Shown here one piece after another: positions 33,298-43,391 of a stretch of DNA of 64,000 nt. The stretch spans positions 310,001 through 374,000 of the forward strand of contig JADJWP010000001.1 in NCBI GenBank assembly GCA_016716305.1, in the 5' to 3' direction. Source of the DNA: Chloracidobacterium sp. GTDB taxonomy: Bacteria; Acidobacteriota; Blastocatellia; Pyrinomonadales; Pyrinomonadaceae. The notes beneath the pieces were generated by a model. The model was not told the origin of the DNA. It did not search any database and saw only the letters and a program-made list of their open reading frames with translations. The stretch's first letter is position 1. Each line of letters opens with the position of its first letter. The translations under genes and the position numbers were made by a program.

Positions 33298-35901
33298 TCA
33301 TCGCTTCAAGGCTTCGTCGCATTTCGCTAAAAGTGCCTCGACCTCGTCAGTCACCTTCGCATCCTCAGCGACCGTTATCCCGGCATCGCGATATTTCTTG
33401 TATACATCGAAGGCTTTTTGCAGAAATTGACGGGCCTTTTGCAAGGCAGCAGTCCTCTCCCGAGGGTTCTTTTCGGCGAGGCCGATAGCGAGATATGCCC
33501 GTCCGATCTCATCATCAAATCCTGCGGCCTGAAACGGAGCGATCTGATTGTTCGGGTCTTTTGCAACGACCTTGGCAAATTCGGCCTGCGACTTCTGCAA
33601 AACCTCAATACCCTCCTTCCACCTTCCCGAGCGTGTCAGAATGCGGCCTTTGTATCCCGAGGTAAGGGCGATCATCATTGCGGCATCGTTGTTCCCCGAA
33701 TCGTTCGCCCCGAGCTTTTTCGCACGTTCGATCGCGATCTCCACGCTCGCCATTGCTTCATCGTATGCTTCGAGGTCGGTGGCTGCGATCACGATACTTG
33801 AATTCGAGACGACCGATGTTCGCATAAGATCAGCGTTGTCAGGGTTCGCCGACAAGGCTTCCTCGATCAAAGCTTTTGAACGACGGAATTCTTCAAGTGC
33901 AAGCTGCTTGTTGCCAAAGCCCGAATAGACCTCGCCCAAATTATCATGCGAAAGAACAACGGCGTTGATGATCCGGAGATTTGCGGGATCCTTTTTTAAA
34001 AGCTCCTCAAAGATCGTCTTTCCCTTCTTTATCATCTCAGCGGCTTCTTCAGGCTTGTTTACGGTCGCTGCTCCGCGCCCGACATTTATGTAGGCTGCGC
34101 CAAGCTCATATACAAGATCGATGTCGCTGCCTCGTTCCGGTTCGATCTCGATCAACAGGTCCAAACTTCGCTTATGATTTTCGTAATAGCCCTGAATGTT
34201 GGCTTCGAGAAAATCGATATCGCCCATCCTGGCGTAGGCAAATGCCAGCTTCGTCTTGAACTTCGGATCGGTTTCACCACCGTCTACTATCGCCTTAAGT
34301 ATCGACAGCGATTTCTCGTAACTCTTACGGGCCTCGGCGCTCTGACCCAGGTTTGCCTGGCCATAACCGCCTTGAATATTTCCGATCCGGTGATATCCAT
34401 CGGCAAGTTCCGTAAGCAGATAAGGATCGTTGCTGCCCTCGGCTGCAAGACGGTCCAGATACTCAAGAGCCTTGATGGCGAGCAATTCCCTTGCTTTTGT
34501 CGAACCCGGGATCGCGTCGATCGAATCGTAGAGTTCGTAGAGCACGCTTCTTGCGAGTCCACGCGTCTCGTTGAACCGTTGTTCGGCCTTTTGACGCTCG
34601 CGTTGAGCGACCGTATATTGCCAGCCGGTCACGCCCGTCGCGGTCAACAGAAGCAACGCTATTGCCGAGCCCCCGATCACACCTGCTTTGTGGCGCTTGA
34701 AGAATTTTTGAAACCGGTAGCCGCGCGAGTCGGCCGTGGCCGAAACGGGAAGGCCTTCCTGAAACCGTCGGATGTCCTCGGAAAATTCCTGAACCGATTG
34801 ATAACGTCTCTCCGGTTCACGTCGAAGCGACTTCAGAATAATATTATCGATATCGCCCTGTAGGAGTTTTCTATCAACGGTGTTCTCGGGCTCAGGTTCG
34901 ATCGCCGCATTTCCGTTGGTGTCACGATCTTCGGCCCGGTCGGTTTGCCGCGATCGGCCAGATGTGGCCCCGGTTCCGACCGTGGACGGTCGCGGCGGAT
35001 CTTTTGAAAGGACGCTTTCAACAAGTTCTTGCGGGGCTTTACCGCGTGTATCGTACGGCCTTTGTCCGGTAAGCAGTTCGTATAGGATCACGCCAAGGCT
35101 GTAAACATCCGTCGATGTCGACGTCGGCTCGCCGGCTATTTGCTCGGGCGACGCGTATTCCGGTGTCATTACACGAAATTGGGTAAGGGTCGCTTCTTGG
35201 GTATCGGCACTCCAGTCCGGAGCGAGGAGCTTCGCGATTCCAAAATCGAGGAGTTTGGGTTCGCCGGAGTTGGTGACAAGGATATTGCTAGGTTTGAGGT
35301 CGCGATGAACTACCAATTTCTGATGAGCGTTTGAGACCGCACCGCAGACCTTGCGAAAGAGGTCAAGGCGTTCGTTCAGGCCGAAACGATTGTCGTTGCA
35401 ATAGCGCCTGATCTCGGCCCCCTCGACATATTCCATCACGAAGTATGGAACGCCATCCGAGGTCGAGCCACCGTCAAGCATGCGGGCGATGTTCGAATGC
35501 TCGAGATTCGCAAGTATCTGCCGTTCCATCAAAAATCGCTTGAGGACGGCACTGGTGTCCATTCCGCGTTTGATCAGCTTCAACGCGACGCGTTGTTTGA
35601 ATCCCTCGCCGGAATTCTCCGCAAGGTAAACGGCCCCCATCCCTCCGGTCCCGATCTCTTTGATGATCTTGTATTCGTCGATCCGATCGGGAATTCCGAG
35701 CGTTTCGTCAACTGATCCGCGGTCCACGAGGATCGGCTCAGCGATGAAACCCTCCGCAGCCGAATCGGCCTTCAAAAGCCTCTCGACGTGCGGACGAATG
35801 TCGGGTGCGATCGAGGATACAAATCCTTTGCGCTCGTCCTCCGGGAGGTCGAGGGCCTGAGCGAACGCGTCTTTGATAGATTTCCACAGCGTCGGATCCA
35901 T
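33298..35901 (-). CDS. Serine/threonine protein kinase with C-terminal TPR region
   Basis: An 867-residue membrane kinase from ATG 35901 (MDPTLWKSIKDAFAQAL). The kinase domain (about 75-370) has the Gly loop IGTGGMGAVYLAE, VALKLIK, HRDLKPSN, DFGIAK, the APE-like TPEYASPEQ and DVYSLGVILYELLTG. The insert between kinase lobes and tail is Thr/Arg-rich and may be a phospho-target. A single membrane helix (about 418-440, AGVIGGSAIALLLLTATGVTG) is followed by extracytoplasmic or cytoplasmic TPR-like helices to the end. The ECF sigma gene ends 44 bases upstream on the same strand; this pairing is common in Acidobacteriota and Planctomycetota and suggests a signalling unit controlling gene expression. 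Confidence 0.92.
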   Translation of the reverse strand: MDPTLWKSIKDAFAQALDLPEDERKGFVSSIAPDIRPHVERLLKADSAAEGFIAEPILVDRGSVDETLGIPDRIDEYKIIKEIGTGGMGAVYLAENSGEGFKQRVALKLIKRGMDTSAVLKRFLMERQILANLEHSNIARMLDGGSTSDGVPYFVMEYVEGAEIRRYCNDNRFGLNERLDLFRKVCGAVSNAHQKLVVHRDLKPSNILVTNSGEPKLLDFGIAKLLAPDWSADTQEATLTQFRVMTPEYASPEQIAGEPTSTSTDVYSLGVILYELLTGQRPYDTRGKAPQELVESVLSKDPPRPSTVGTGATSGRSRQTDRAEDRDTNGNAAIEPEPENTVDRKLLQGDIDNIILKSLRREPERRYQSVQEFSEDIRRFQEGLPVSATADSRGYRFQKFFKRHKAGVIGGSAIALLLLTATGVTGWQYTVAQRERQKAEQRFNETRGLARSVLYELYDSIDAIPGSTKARELLAIKALEYLDRLAAEGSNDPYLLTELADGYHRIGNIQGGYGQANLGQSAEARKSYEKSLSILKAIVDGGETDPKFKTKLAFAYARMGDIDFLEANIQGYYENHKRSLDLLIEIEPERGSDIDLVYELGAAYINVGRGAATVNKPEEAAEMIKKGKTIFEELLKKDPANLRIINAVVLSHDNLGEVYSGFGNKQLALEEFRRSKALIEEALSANPDNADLMRTSVVSNSSIVIAATDLEAYDEAMASVEIAIERAKKLGANDSGNNDAAMMIALTSGYKGRILTRSGRWKEGIEVLQKSQAEFAKVVAKDPNNQIAPFQAAGFDDEIGRAYLAIGLAEKNPRERTAALQKARQFLQKAFDVYKKYRDAGITVAEDAKVTDEVEALLAKCDEALKR

Positions 35902-35945
35902 ATGTAACCGGCTCACTACGCGTAAACCCTCGATCAACAGGCTCA

Positions 35946-36503
35946 CTAGCCGTTGATCCGGTCGAAAAGCCATGCCCGGGCTGCCGCCCATTCGCGTTTG
36001 ACGGTGGCCGGAGAGATCTTCATGACATCGGCGGTCTCCTCGATTGTAAGGCCGCCGAAATATCGAAGTTCAACGAGGCGTGCCTGATCAGGATCGAACG
36101 CGGCCAATTCCCTGAGTGCATCATCAAGTTCGAGCAGCTGCCGGTCGACCGCAACCGGGATGCTCGGCGCGTCATCAAGAGCGAGTTTCTCGGCGTCGCG
36201 TTTGCTGGCCTGTCTTGAACGGGCAGCATCGATCAAGATCCGCCGCATGGCCTGAGCTGCGATCGCAAAGAATTGGCCGCGGTTTTCCCAATCGACCGAA
36301 CGCTGGTTTGTGAGCTTGAAATACGCTTCGTGAACTAACTCGGTCGTCTGGATCGAAGCCGCGTACTCGCGGTTCAAGAAACTGCCCGCAAGACGCCGAA
36401 GTTCGTTGTAAACAAGCGGCAAAAGACGGTCAAGTGTTTCACGATCACTTCCTTTTCCATCTTTCCCAAGCTCGTTCAGTAAGATTGTAACTTCAGTCGC
36501 CAT
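35946..36503 (-). CDS. ECF-family RNA polymerase sigma factor
   Basis: A 185-residue sigma factor starting at ATG 36503 (MATEVTILLNELG). Region 2 includes LVHEAYFKL and FFAIAAQAMRRILIDAAR; region 4 includes LVELRYFGGLTIEETADVMKI with the helix-turn-helix ATVKREWAAARAWL. It belongs to the acidobacterial/planctomycetal ECF group often encoded next to Ser/Thr kinases. It has no anti-sigma factor neighbour; the kinase-TPR protein downstream probably sets its activity. Confidence 0.92.
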   Translation of the reverse strand: MATEVTILLNELGKDGKGSDRETLDRLLPLVYNELRRLAGSFLNREYAASIQTTELVHEAYFKLTNQRSVDWENRGQFFAIAAQAMRRILIDAARSRQASKRDAEKLALDDAPSIPVAVDRQLLELDDALRELAAFDPDQARLVELRYFGGLTIEETADVMKISPATVKREWAAARAWLFDRING

Positions 36504-36687
36504 GCGATTTGCTGGATAAGAGTTTATCACAACGATTGGCAAGGGGTTGCAGTAATTAGTTGCCTATTCCACAGCACCTTCGAGTCGCTCATGTCTGAAG
36601 AAAGCAAAATTTGCTTAGTAAATTGAGCCGACCCGGACCATAACTTCGCGTAGCGGTTCGCCAAGACCCTGTTTTAGGAGAATCGCT

Positions 36688-39600
36688 ATGATCAATACGA
36701 GAATTTTCGCATCCTTTACGGCCATCATTTCGCTCGTTGCTTTTTGGACGAATACGTCGTTCGCCCAGAACGCATCAGACGGTTTCAAAGGCGATGTAAA
36801 TGGCGTCGTGGGCCGTGTTGCCATCGACACATCCGGCTCAGTATACATTGCCGGCCAGCTATTTACGTCAGTTAACGGAGTTTCAAAGAGTCATCTTGCA
36901 CGCCTCAATCGCGACGGCACCCTTGATACGACGTATAACCCAAACCCCAACAGCACACTTCAGGGAATAGCGGTCAGCGGTTCTAAGCTGGTGGTCGTTG
37001 GCGGTTTCTCATCGATCGGCGGTGGAGCATCGGGCGGTATTGCGCGTTTGAATTACGACGGAACGAACGACGGAGCATTTACCGCGTCGATCAGCGGTGC
37101 AGGAGCACTTGCTGTCGATACAAGTGCCCGCGTGGTCGTCGGCGGGCATTTCACGACCGTAGGCGGGTTGCCGCGAAACAGGCTCGTTCGATTCAACGCT
37201 AACGGATCGGTCGATCCGACATTTGCGCCGGACGTCGACAGCGCTGTGTTCGGCATCGCGATCCAACCGGACGGCAAGGTGCTGATCGCCGGTCAATTCA
37301 ACAACGTCAACGGCCAGCCGCGTTGGCGTTTCGCCCGGCTCAACGTCGATGGCAGCCTCGATAACACGTTCAATGTTAACGCTGCCTATCCCGGTTCGAA
37401 CGGTACGACGTATTCGATACATGTTCAGGCCGACGGCAAAATAATCGTATGCGGAGGTTTCAGTAGGTTTGGCGATCCGAACATAACGCGCAGCAATATC
37501 GTCCGCTTGAATCCGAACGGAACCGTCGACAACTCATTTTCACCGAATTTCGGTTCAGCGACCTACGACGCTCGAATACAGCCTGATGGCAAGATCCTGG
37601 TCGTTGGTCTCTTCACCACTGTTAATGGTGCGAATGCTCAGCGGATCGTAAGGTTGAATATGAACGGGACGGTCGACACCGGTTTTGTCGGGTCGGCCGG
37701 CGATACGATCCTTGACGTTGATCTTCAGCCGGATGGCAAAATGGTCATTGTCGGGAGTTTCACATCGGTCAATGGCTTTCCTTCGATCAACCGCATCGCA
37801 AACCTCTATCCGGACGGACGGTTGAATACAGACACGAACACGACGGTTCTTGGTTCGCCGCCGGCGACAATGTTGTCGCTCGGCAACGGAATGACACTGC
37901 TCGGCGGCGGCTTCACAAGCGTTGGCGGAGCCGCCCGACAAGGAATGGCGCGGGTCGGCTGGACCGGAGCCAACGACTCGGCTTTTGCAAACCCGCAGTT
38001 GACCGGATGGGTTTATTCGCTCGCCGTTCAGCAGGATGGAAACTATCTCGCGGGCGGCGATTTCACGTCGGCCGGCGGAACACCTCAGGCAAAGCTCGCA
38101 CGCATAACACCTTCGGGCTCTATCGACGGTTCATTTGCCCCGACATTCGACACCAGCGGCTGGGTCAACGCGATCGCAGTTCAGGGTGACGGCAAGATCG
38201 TGATCGGCGGTGGTTTCACGACGGTCAATGGTGTCAGCAAAGGTCGTATTGCCCGCTTGAATGCAACCGGAAGCCTCGATTCGTCGTTCACCGCCACCGC
38301 TGACTTCTATGTCGATGTCATCGCGATACAAAGCGACGGCAAGATAGTCATCGGCGGTGCGTTTGAGAACGTGAACGGATCGCCTCGGGCCGGCATTGCC
38401 CGCTTGAATGCGAACGGCACGCTGGATACATCATTCAATCCGGTTCTTAACGGCATCGTCCGCGAACTCCTCGATATCAAGATCGACAAGAACGGTAAGA
38501 TCCTGATAGCCGGAGCTTTCACCGGGGTCAACGGAAATGCGCGGACGAACATTGCCCGGCTGAACGCCGACGGATCGTTTGATGCTTCGTTCATCAATCC
38601 GAACCTCGACGGCGCGGTCCACAATATCGCGGAAACGGTCCTGGGGACGATCTATATCTCGGGAAACTTTGAAAATGTGGGTGGTGCCCCTCATGCAAAG
38701 ATCGCTTTATTAAATACGGACGGGAGTGTAAATCCGCAGTTCGCGAATACGACAGCCAACGATAAGATCCTTGCAATGACCCTTCGCCGAGACGGCAAGA
38801 TCATGGTCGGTGGTTATTTTACGGCCATCAATGGGCAGGGCCGCGGTCAATTCGCAGCTATAAGTTATCCGCAGCCTGTTATTTACGATCTTCAGGTGAC
38901 GAACGATCGCATCCGTTGGTATCGATGGTGGTACGCACCCGAAGTCACACGAGTCGTTTTTGAACGCTCGACCGATGGAGTAAACTACGTTCCGCTGGGC
39001 AGCGGGTCAAGAACGGCAGGCAACTGGGATCTGAACATCCCGAACGCCAATGCCACAGGATTTATCAGAGCTCGCGGTTACCATGGCGATCATTCTGACC
39101 GTGGTTCGTTCACGGAACAAGTTCAGTATGTGGCTAAGGCTTCTCCGAAAGCGGTTCCCTTCGACTTTGACGGAGACGGGAAGACGGATGTCGGGATCTT
39201 TCGTCCGGGGCCGGCAGAGTGGTGGTATCGGAGAAGCTCTGACGGACAGGTCCCGGCACTTCAGTTCGGCACGTCGACGGATGCGATCGCACCGGTCGAT
39301 TACACCGGCGACGGAAAGTCGGATGTGGCGTTCTTCCGGCCGACCACGGGTGAGTGGTTCATTCTGAGATCTGAGGACGGCTCGTTCTATTCGTTCCCGT
39401 TCGGCGGAGCGGGCGACACACCCGTCCCGGCCGACTACGACGGCGACGGCAAGGGCGATGTGGCGGTCTTCCGTTCGACCAACAACACATGGTACATCCA
39501 GCGTTCGTCCGACCTCGGGGTCTCGATCATCACCTTCGGAGCCTCGGGCGACCTGCCGGTGACGGCCGACTACGACGGCGACGGCAAATCGGACATCGGC

Positions 39601-39984
39601 ATCTTTCGTCCGGGCCCGGGCGAATGGTGGTACCTGCGGTCGTCTGACGGCGGCAACCGTGCTTTCCAGTTCGGGACATCGACCGACAGGACGGTGGTCG
39701 GCGACTACACCGGCGACGGCAAGGCAGACGCCGCGTTCTTCAGGCCGACGACCGGTGAATGGTTCATCCTGAGATCGGAGGACGGCTCGTTCTACTCGTT
39801 CCCGTTCGGCGGGGCGGGCGACACACCGGTTCCCGGCGACTACGACGGCGACGGCAAGACGGACGCCGCGGTCTTCCGCCCGTCATCGGCGACATGGTTC
39901 ATGCTCGGCTCGACCTCGGGCACGCAGATCATCCCGTTCGGTGCCGCCACTGACCGCCCGATCCCGAATGCGTTCGTGAGGTAA
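36688..39984 (+). CDS. Secreted delta-60 repeat protein with C-terminal FG-GAP repeats
   Basis: A 1098-residue exported protein; TTTAGGAG lies 8 bases before ATG 36688. A signal peptide (1-26, ending SFA) precedes roughly a dozen delta-60 repeats (about 40-720), each with the pattern G-x-I-x2-GGxFTxVNGxxRxxIARLNxDGxxDxxF. A linker of about 80 residues leads to C-terminal FG-GAP/VCBS-like repeats (about 820-1098) with calcium-binding DYDGDGKxDxAVFRP-type loops. Such proteins fold as beta-propellers or beta-helices on the surface. The FG-GAP coding DNA contains a 405-base-offset duplication. The function is unknown; adhesion or matrix binding is a guess. Confidence 0.88.
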   Translation: MINTRIFASFTAIISLVAFWTNTSFAQNASDGFKGDVNGVVGRVAIDTSGSVYIAGQLFTSVNGVSKSHLARLNRDGTLDTTYNPNPNSTLQGIAVSGSKLVVVGGFSSIGGGASGGIARLNYDGTNDGAFTASISGAGALAVDTSARVVVGGHFTTVGGLPRNRLVRFNANGSVDPTFAPDVDSAVFGIAIQPDGKVLIAGQFNNVNGQPRWRFARLNVDGSLDNTFNVNAAYPGSNGTTYSIHVQADGKIIVCGGFSRFGDPNITRSNIVRLNPNGTVDNSFSPNFGSATYDARIQPDGKILVVGLFTTVNGANAQRIVRLNMNGTVDTGFVGSAGDTILDVDLQPDGKMVIVGSFTSVNGFPSINRIANLYPDGRLNTDTNTTVLGSPPATMLSLGNGMTLLGGGFTSVGGAARQGMARVGWTGANDSAFANPQLTGWVYSLAVQQDGNYLAGGDFTSAGGTPQAKLARITPSGSIDGSFAPTFDTSGWVNAIAVQGDGKIVIGGGFTTVNGVSKGRIARLNATGSLDSSFTATADFYVDVIAIQSDGKIVIGGAFENVNGSPRAGIARLNANGTLDTSFNPVLNGIVRELLDIKIDKNGKILIAGAFTGVNGNARTNIARLNADGSFDASFINPNLDGAVHNIAETVLGTIYISGNFENVGGAPHAKIALLNTDGSVNPQFANTTANDKILAMTLRRDGKIMVGGYFTAINGQGRGQFAAISYPQPVIYDLQVTNDRIRWYRWWYAPEVTRVVFERSTDGVNYVPLGSGSRTAGNWDLNIPNANATGFIRARGYHGDHSDRGSFTEQVQYVAKASPKAVPFDFDGDGKTDVGIFRPGPAEWWYRRSSDGQVPALQFGTSTDAIAPVDYTGDGKSDVAFFRPTTGEWFILRSEDGSFYSFPFGGAGDTPVPADYDGDGKGDVAVFRSTNNTWYIQRSSDLGVSIITFGASGDLPVTADYDGDGKSDIGIFRPGPGEWWYLRSSDGGNRAFQFGTSTDRTVVGDYTGDGKADAAFFRPTTGEWFILRSEDGSFYSFPFGGAGDTPVPGDYDGDGKTDAAVFRPSSATWFMLGSTSGTQIIPFGAATDRPIPNAFVR
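39301..39450 (+). repeat. Intragenic DNA duplication, copy 1 (copy 2 at 39706-39855)
   Basis: The stretch starting TACACCGGCGACGG at 39301 recurs at 39706 with only scattered, mostly synonymous differences over about 150 bases, a shift of 405 bases or 135 codons. It encodes two FG-GAP units (TTGEWFILRSEDGSFYSFPF). It indicates recent expansion or gene conversion of the repeat tail. Confidence 0.7.
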
Positions 39985-40008
39985 GCCGGAATCGGCAAGC
40001 ATCAAGTA

Positions 40009-40034
40009 GCGGCCGCACCGATCGGGGCGGTCGC
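40009..40034 (+). terminator. GC-rich hairpin after the FG-GAP gene
   Basis: GCGGCCGC (40009-40016) pairs with GCGGTCGC (40027-40034), and inner CC (40018-40019) with GG (40024-40025). The T-tract is poor (ATCTTGTTG), so termination efficiency is uncertain. Confidence 0.5.
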
Positions 40035-40131
40035 ATCTTGTTGATGGATCGACCGAGCCGGTTTCTCGCAAATTCTCGCGTTGTGGTATGACTATGATTC
40101 TGCGAGATTCGGCGGATGTTAACGAACGATC

Positions 40132-40163
40132 CCATGGGCCGGGTCTTGGCACGAGACCCATGG
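40132..40163 (+). other. Inverted repeat upstream of the DUF6683-like gene
   Basis: CCATGGG (40132-40138) and CCCATGG (40157-40163) are inverted, with an alternative inner stem GGGTCT (40141-40146) and AGACCC (40154-40159). The two stems are mutually exclusive at the right side. It could be an operator or a leader hairpin, 56 bases before the next ATG. Confidence 0.35.
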
Positions 40164-40218
40164 CAAACGGTCACATTTTTGAAAATTCTTGAAATAAGTC
40201 TGGATAGGAGAAATACAG

Positions 40219-41064
40219 ATGCGAAACCTGATCATAACCTCTATCTTTATTCTCGGTATGTTTGGTGTCTCAGGAAAGGCTCAAACCTGGAATTCGAATG
40301 CCGGCGGATACAATACCGGTTACGGAACCGTTTATGGCAGTTTCGGGCTCGCGATGGCGACTCAGAACATATACAACTCGATGCAGATGAACATTCAGCG
40401 TGCCACAATGCGGCAGGCAATGATCAACAAATGGGGCCGGGCGGCAGTCGAAAAGGCTGAACGCGAAGCGGCATCACGCTCGCGAACGACGGCTGCATCG
40501 CGTAACACCGCGGCAAACAGCGGCCCCGTCGTCGATAGTGTTCCGGCTCCAAAGAACCTTGGAAAGTTCAGGCCATCTGCTGCGGTCGATACCGGCAAGC
40601 TGATCGCCGACAGCCTCGGGACCTCGGCTGAGGAAAAGGCTCTGCTCAAACAGATCTTTGTCGGAACAAAGACCGCGTTCGAATCACAGGCCGCGGCTAA
40701 AGGCTGGAAGAATGATGTGGCCGGAGCACTCACGTTCTTTATCGTCGGTACGACGACCATATATCATGATTCTGAAGAACCGAGTGATGAGGCAATGGGA
40801 GTGTTGTATACGGCCATAAGCCGCTCAATAGACGAGATACCCGAATTCGCAAAGACCACCGACCGCGAGAAGCAGTCGGTCTATGACATTTTGATAGGTT
40901 TTACCGGCATACCGCTCGCACTTTATTCTCAAGGTAAACAATCCGGCGATGCCGGCACCGTCGCGACCGCGAGACAGCTCTCGGCAAAGCTGATCGAGAT
41001 CGTCCTTAAGGGTGATGCTGAGAAGATCAGGTATTCGAACGGGACATTTGTATTTGGGCAGTGA
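40219..41064 (+). CDS. Exported DUF6683-like protein
   Basis: A 281-residue protein with a signal peptide (MRNLIITSIFILGMFGVSGKA) preceded by GGAG at 40207-40210. A low-complexity Tyr/Gly/Asn and Ala/Arg/Ser stretch (25-105) leads to a helical domain (about 110-275) with IYHDSEEPSDEAMGVLYTAI and FAKTTDREKQSVYDILIGF, which resembles DUF6683, a periplasmic family of unknown function. The domain name is from memory. It converges with the regulator gene at 41113. Confidence 0.65.
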   Translation: MRNLIITSIFILGMFGVSGKAQTWNSNAGGYNTGYGTVYGSFGLAMATQNIYNSMQMNIQRATMRQAMINKWGRAAVEKAEREAASRSRTTAASRNTAANSGPVVDSVPAPKNLGKFRPSAAVDTGKLIADSLGTSAEEKALLKQIFVGTKTAFESQAAAKGWKNDVAGALTFFIVGTTTIYHDSEEPSDEAMGVLYTAISRSIDEIPEFAKTTDREKQSVYDILIGFTGIPLALYSQGKQSGDAGTVATARQLSAKLIEIVLKGDAEKIRYSNGTFVFGQ

Positions 41065-41112
41065 TCTTCGAGAACGGCTGACCCGAGAGAACGGACGTCG
41101 TGATGCGGCTGG

Positions 41113-43227
41113 TCAAAGGGTGATCTCGTAGATCGTAAATTCCCCGCTGCGGTTGCTGGCGAAGACTATCTTCGAACCATCGGGTGAAAATTTTGGTTCT
41201 ACATCTTCGGCGGCGTCACGTGTCAGACGCAACAGCTTGCTGCCGTCAGTATTCATCATGTAGATCTCAAAGTTTCCATCGGCATTGCTTGAAAACACGA
41301 CCCTTTTTCCGTCTGACGAGACCGATGGAGCAACGTCGTAGCGTATTCTATCGGTAAGGCGTACCGGTGTGGTCTGGGCCGACATCAGACGAAACAACTC
41401 AAAATTTCCTACACGTCCCCCGATCCTGTCGTTGGCAAATAGCAGATCGCCGTCAGGTGTCCATATCGGATTGACAGAAGATCCCTCGTCGCGGTAAGCC
41501 AGTTGCTGATCGCTGCCGTCCGGGTTCATTGTCCAAATGTCGTATCGTTGAAGATCACCCCCGCGATTGGTCGAAAAAGCGATCTTTCGACCGTCGGGCG
41601 ACCACGAAGGCATCAGGTCTTTTGACGCATTCCGCGTCAGATTCACCCGATCCTTCCCGTCGACGGAAATCGAAATTATCTCTGTGTTGTCGTCTACAAA
41701 ATCCGTGAAGAGTATCCTTTTGAAGTCAGGCGATACCGCCGGCTGGCCGTTGAGCCTCTCGACGACCGCCAAAACCTGATCCTGCTTTGAAACCTGATCG
41801 AACGACCTAATCTCGCCGCCCTCGTCTCCGATCGGCCTGAAATATACCAAAGAACTGTTATTTCCCAGGTAGTCCGGCTGGGTTGCCGGAAGTTGGGTGA
41901 TGCCGAAATCGCGCGCGTCGAATGGTTCAACATTCATAAGATAGATGTTCTCAGCACCATCTTTGTCCGAGATCACAAGTAATTGGGTACCGTCGGCCGA
42001 CCACGGATTGGACGCGGCGTATTCTGTACTCGCCAGGTTCGTAAGTTTTTTTAAGCCGCCGCCGTCAGAGTCCATCAGATAGACGTCGGTGTTTTCGCCT
42101 TCGCGGTCAGAATTGAAAACGATCTGGGTTCCGTCGGGCGAAAAGCTTGGATACGAATCGTGGCCTGGATTATCGGTCAGCCGCATTACATTTCCCGTCT
42201 CGAGATCTTGCCGATAGATCTCGATGTTTCCGTCGCGGTCGCTGACAAAAAGGATCGAACGTGCATCCGGAGCGAACGACGGGTCACCATCGAATGCCGG
42301 ATGACTGACAACCGGCTGGAGTTCGCCCGAAGCAAGCGTATAAATAAATATGTCCGAGTTCTTTTTTCCGTCCGGCGTTTCGGACCAAACTTGAAGAACG
42401 AGCTTTTTGCTGTCAGGCGACCACGAGGTATTGCCGGCGTTGAATGTGAGCTGCTTTTCATCGCTCCCGTCCGCATTGGCGATAAAAACGGTTGATCCGC
42501 CTCCCTCCCGCTGATAGAAGACCTTTGTGCCGTCCGGCGACCAAAGTCCTCGGGCGAGCCCGGGAATAGCTGCTTCGCGTCGGACATCGCTCCCATCCGC
42601 ATTCATTACGTAGCTATAAGATATCTTTCCCTCCAGCCGTACAAACCTGATCCTGCCGTCAGACGCGAATGTTGGGACCATGTCCGTCGTTGGGTCATTT
42701 GTCAGCCTGATCAAGGTGTTCTTGGGGACACCTGCTTTTTTTCCCGGCGTCTGGGGCCTGTAGACAAACGCGGCCGCGAGAAGCGATGCGAAAAGCGCGA
42801 GCCCCAAGCCGAGATAAATATATCTGCTTTTCTGCCACGGTTGTGATCCCGGTGATGAACCCCGTTCCGGGCGATCGGGTTCAACACTGACAGCTGCGGC
42901 CTCTATCCGAGCAATGAACCGATAACCCTGCTTCGGAACGGTCTCGATAAAATCGCTCCCGTCTGACTGACGCCCGAGTTTTCTGCGAAGCGTTGAAACG
43001 GTTCGGTTGACGTTTCCTTCTTCGACGACGGCATCTGACCACACGGTTGCAAGCAGTTCGTCCTTCGTTACGACCTCGCCGGCGTTCTCGATCAGCTTCG
43101 CAAGAAGATCAAAGACCCTCGGCGTCAGTTCGATCCGAACCCCATTTTTCATCAGGCTCCGCCGTGAGGCGTTAAATACATAGCCATCGAAACGAAGACC
43201 GTCAGACATGCTCGCTGCATCGTGCAT
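41113..43227 (-). CDS. CadC-like winged-helix regulator fused to a TolB-type propeller
   Basis: A 704-residue membrane-anchored regulator. Residues 8-110 are an OmpR-type winged helix (LTPRVFDLLAKLIENAGEVV, WSDAVVEEGNVNRTVSTLRR, ETVPKQGYRF). A single membrane helix is near 135-155 (YIYLGLGLALFASLLAAAFV). The periplasmic part (180-704) has about ten WD40-like/PD40 repeats (WSPDGTKVFY, FSPDGTQIVFNSDREG, FSPDGSKIVFASNRSG). There is no receiver domain, so DNA binding would respond to a ligand or protein sensed by the propeller, as in ToxR/CadC proteins. ATG 43209 (MSDGLRF) is an alternative start. Its targets may include the divergent secreted-protein gene at 43392. Confidence 0.85.
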   Translation of the reverse strand: MHDAASMSDGLRFDGYVFNASRRSLMKNGVRIELTPRVFDLLAKLIENAGEVVTKDELLATVWSDAVVEEGNVNRTVSTLRRKLGRQSDGSDFIETVPKQGYRFIARIEAAAVSVEPDRPERGSSPGSQPWQKSRYIYLGLGLALFASLLAAAFVYRPQTPGKKAGVPKNTLIRLTNDPTTDMVPTFASDGRIRFVRLEGKISYSYVMNADGSDVRREAAIPGLARGLWSPDGTKVFYQREGGGSTVFIANADGSDEKQLTFNAGNTSWSPDSKKLVLQVWSETPDGKKNSDIFIYTLASGELQPVVSHPAFDGDPSFAPDARSILFVSDRDGNIEIYRQDLETGNVMRLTDNPGHDSYPSFSPDGTQIVFNSDREGENTDVYLMDSDGGGLKKLTNLASTEYAASNPWSADGTQLLVISDKDGAENIYLMNVEPFDARDFGITQLPATQPDYLGNNSSLVYFRPIGDEGGEIRSFDQVSKQDQVLAVVERLNGQPAVSPDFKRILFTDFVDDNTEIISISVDGKDRVNLTRNASKDLMPSWSPDGRKIAFSTNRGGDLQRYDIWTMNPDGSDQQLAYRDEGSSVNPIWTPDGDLLFANDRIGGRVGNFELFRLMSAQTTPVRLTDRIRYDVAPSVSSDGKRVVFSSNADGNFEIYMMNTDGSKLLRLTRDAAEDVEPKFSPDGSKIVFASNRSGEFTIYEITL

Positions 43228-43391
43228 TTTCGGAACTTTTCGGAACTTTTCCGGCTGTTTACAGGATTTTTCCGGCTCCCGAAAATTATAAGGTTAGAAG
43301 CCATAAGTATCAATAAAAACCGATGCAGCCTGACCGCCGGCTACGTGACTGACCGCAGACCTATACAAACTAAATGGGAGATCAAAACCAA

